The notes beneath the pieces were generated by a model. It did not search any database. It was not told the origin of the DNA and saw nothing but the letters and a program-made list of their open reading frames with translations. Source: Ophiothrix spiculata (Eukaryota > Echinodermata > Ophiuroidea > Amphilepidida > Ophiotrichidae). Taken from it: a stretch of DNA of 24,309 nt. The DNA lies in the NCBI GenBank assembly GCA_000969725.1, contig JXSR01S074535.1; one strand, given 5' to 3'. The position numbers and the translations under genes were made by a program. This document shows, in pieces, positions 22,468-24,309 of this stretch. Position 1 is the first letter of the stretch; each line of letters begins with the position of its first letter.

Positions 22468-24309
22468 TTTAGTTTCAAATGTGATAACTATATTCACTTC
22501 ACCTCTCTTAATGTGAGAGGTCTGAGGAACAAAAATAAAAGGCAGAATGTTTTGCAGTGGCTAAAAAACCAAAATTCAGACTTTGTGTATTTACAAGAAA
22601 CTTTTTTGGATGAAAAAATCAATAAAATAATTTCACATGAATGGAATTATGACATCATAAGTTCTTATGGATCCTCACACAGCAGGGGAGTAAGTGTTTT
22701 ATTTAAGAAAGGACTAGATGTTGAAATTGAGAATCATCACCAAACCATTGATGGAAGAAGGATTCTTGTGAATGTAAAAATTTGTAATGAAAACTATACA
22801 CTTGTAAATATTTATGCACCCACTATAGCTTCCAAAAGAGAACATTTTTATCAAAAAACCCTAAATTGGATACATAAAAAGGGGAAATATCAACTCATTT
22901 TCGGAGGAGATCATAATTGTGTTCAAAACAAAGAACTAGATACAGTAAATACTAAAAGTAAATATTACAAATGTGAAAAATTGCAAAAGCTAATGACAAA
23001 GTTGAATTGTATAGACATATGGCGCAAAATAAACCCGGTTAAAAGACAGTTTACTTGGAGAAACCAATCACTAAATATCGCTTCAAGAATTGACTACTGG
23101 CTTCTGCAAGAAAAACTGGTAAACCATGTACAATCAGTAGATATAAGACCAGCATTCAAAAGTGACCACAATGCAATATCTCCAAAAATAATATCATCTA
23201 ATCAATCAAAAGGGCCGGGCTACTGGAAATTCAATTCTAATTTAATATTTGATAGAGTTTATAAAAATAAAATAAGGAATGTTATTCGAGACGCAAAGCT
23301 TGAAGGTGAAAAACACAAATTGTCCAAACAAAATATGTGGGAATTATGTAAATTAAGAATTCGTAAATACACAATAAATTACTGCACACTTAAATCCCAT
23401 CTTCAAAAACAAGAAATAGTTAGACTTGAGTCAATTGTCAAAGAAAGTGAAAATAGATTAAATGAAAATATTTCTGATGACATGCTTAAAAAATCCCACC
23501 ATGAAAATAAAGAAAAACTTGAAAAATATTATCAACAAAAGACACAAGGAGCAATTATAAGGTCAAGAGTACAATGGTATGAAGAGGGTGAACGAAATAC
23601 AAAATACTTACTGGTTTGGAAAAAAGCAGAGCCATTAGAAAAACAATTACTGAATTGAAAACTACAAATGATATAAAGGTCACAGGTGTCAATCCCATCT
23701 TAAAGGAAATTGTGAAATACTATTCTGAACTATATACATCCGAATCAATCGAACCAATGAAGATGCACGATTATGTAATAAACAGTAATGTAAACACATT
23801 AAATGAAGGAGAATCAAAATTGTGTGAAGGTGACTTGACAATTGATGAATGTACCATGGCCGTTAAACGTTTAAAAATCAATAAAGCCCCTGGGTCGGAC
23901 GGATTGACTCCTCAGTTTTACAAAACATTCTGGGATGACATCAAACATTTAATGGTGGACTCAATCAATGAAGGATTTAATAAGGGAGAACTGTCATACT
24001 CGCAAAGAAAAGGAATCATAACTCTGTTGTATAAAAAGGGTGAAAAAAATAACCTTGACAATTGGCGCCCCATTACACTGCTAAATTATGATTACAAGAT
24101 ATGTACGATGGCTTTATCACTTAGACTACACAAAGTTCTAGACAAGTTGATTAATTCTGAACAAACTGGTTACGTAAAGGGTAGATTTAGTGGGCAAAAT
24201 ATTCGTTTAATAGAAGATGCCATAAAATATTGTACTGATAATGGAGAAGATGGAGCTATATTATTTGTTGACTTTAGAAAAGCCTTCGACACATTAGAAA
24301 TAGATTTCA
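22468..24309 (+). mobile_element. Tx1/L1-type LINE, ORF2 with endonuclease and partial reverse transcriptase, runs off the right edge
   Basis: The open frame from 22468 to 23658 starts with an APE-like endonuclease. Its marks are SLNVRGL, LQET with the catalytic Glu, NIYAPT, FGGDHN, ASRIDYWLL and SDHNAI. A Tx1-like linker follows (KGPGYWKFNSNL; SRVQWYEEGERNTKY). One base is missing near 23608-23610. The next frame then continues open to the window end with RT blocks: KAPGSDGLTPQFYKTFW, NWRPITLLNYDYKI, EQTGYVKGRFSGQNIRL and FVDFRKAFDTL with a catalytic Asp. No in-frame ATG precedes SLNVRGL; a stop lies at 22465. It sits in MECR intron 8, sense to the gene. A LINE of the Tx1 branch is recognised by motif style, not by a search. 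Confidence 0.9.

Noticed and set aside
1-24309. CRISPR arrays, operons, rRNA genes or a bacterial-type defence system
   Set aside because: The window is plainly eukaryotic, with introns throughout; no spaced short repeats or rRNA motifs were found.

Overview
The window is AT-rich, intron-rich animal nuclear DNA. Two split genes with metazoan-type splice sites, several tRNA-derived SINEs, LINE fragments and many small terminal-inverted-repeat elements point to an invertebrate, probably a marine deuterostome. That phylogenetic guess is an inference from the repeat style only.

Two genes sit head to head. On the minus strand, PRIM2 (large subunit of DNA primase) contributes its first six coding exons between 7168 and 742, encoding 221 codons, and runs off the left edge before the iron-sulfur domain. 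On the plus strand, MECR (mitochondrial trans-2-enoyl-CoA reductase) contributes its first eight coding exons between 7417 and 21081, encoding 312 codons, and runs off the right edge about 60 residues short of the usual end. All twelve complete introns have GT/AG ends and the reading phases agree across every junction. The 248 bp between the two start codons must hold both promoters. It carries an E2F-type site (GCGCCAAA) and an ETS-type site (ACTTCCGG), which fits a replication gene paired with a mitochondrial gene.

Layout: 1-741 PRIM2 intron 6; 742-7168 PRIM2 exons 6 to 1, with introns holding a MITE (1314), a LINE 3' end (3310), a TTAA-flanked MITE (3697), an inverted pair of other TTAA-flanked MITEs (4685 and 5227) and a split SINE; 7169-7416 shared promoter; 7417-21081 MECR exons 1 to 8. 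MECR introns hold two hAT-like MITEs with intact 8-bp target duplications, a LINE 3' end, decayed copies of MECR exons 3 and 4, a 781-bp inverted-repeat element, a tandem pair of 259-bp elements with a tRNA-like core, foldback elements, SINEs and microsatellites. From 22468 to the right edge, inside MECR intron 8, lies a Tx1/L1-type LINE with an endonuclease and the first part of a reverse transcriptase, broken by one frameshift.

PRIM2 acts in nuclear DNA replication and MECR in mitochondrial fatty acid synthesis, so apart from a shared promoter nothing shows them in one pathway. I found no convincing new biological system. The most informative oddities are the dead exon 3/4 copies in MECR intron 3, the datable nesting of mobile elements, the tandem duplication that captured the exon 8 splice donor, and the paired elements with tRNA-like cores.
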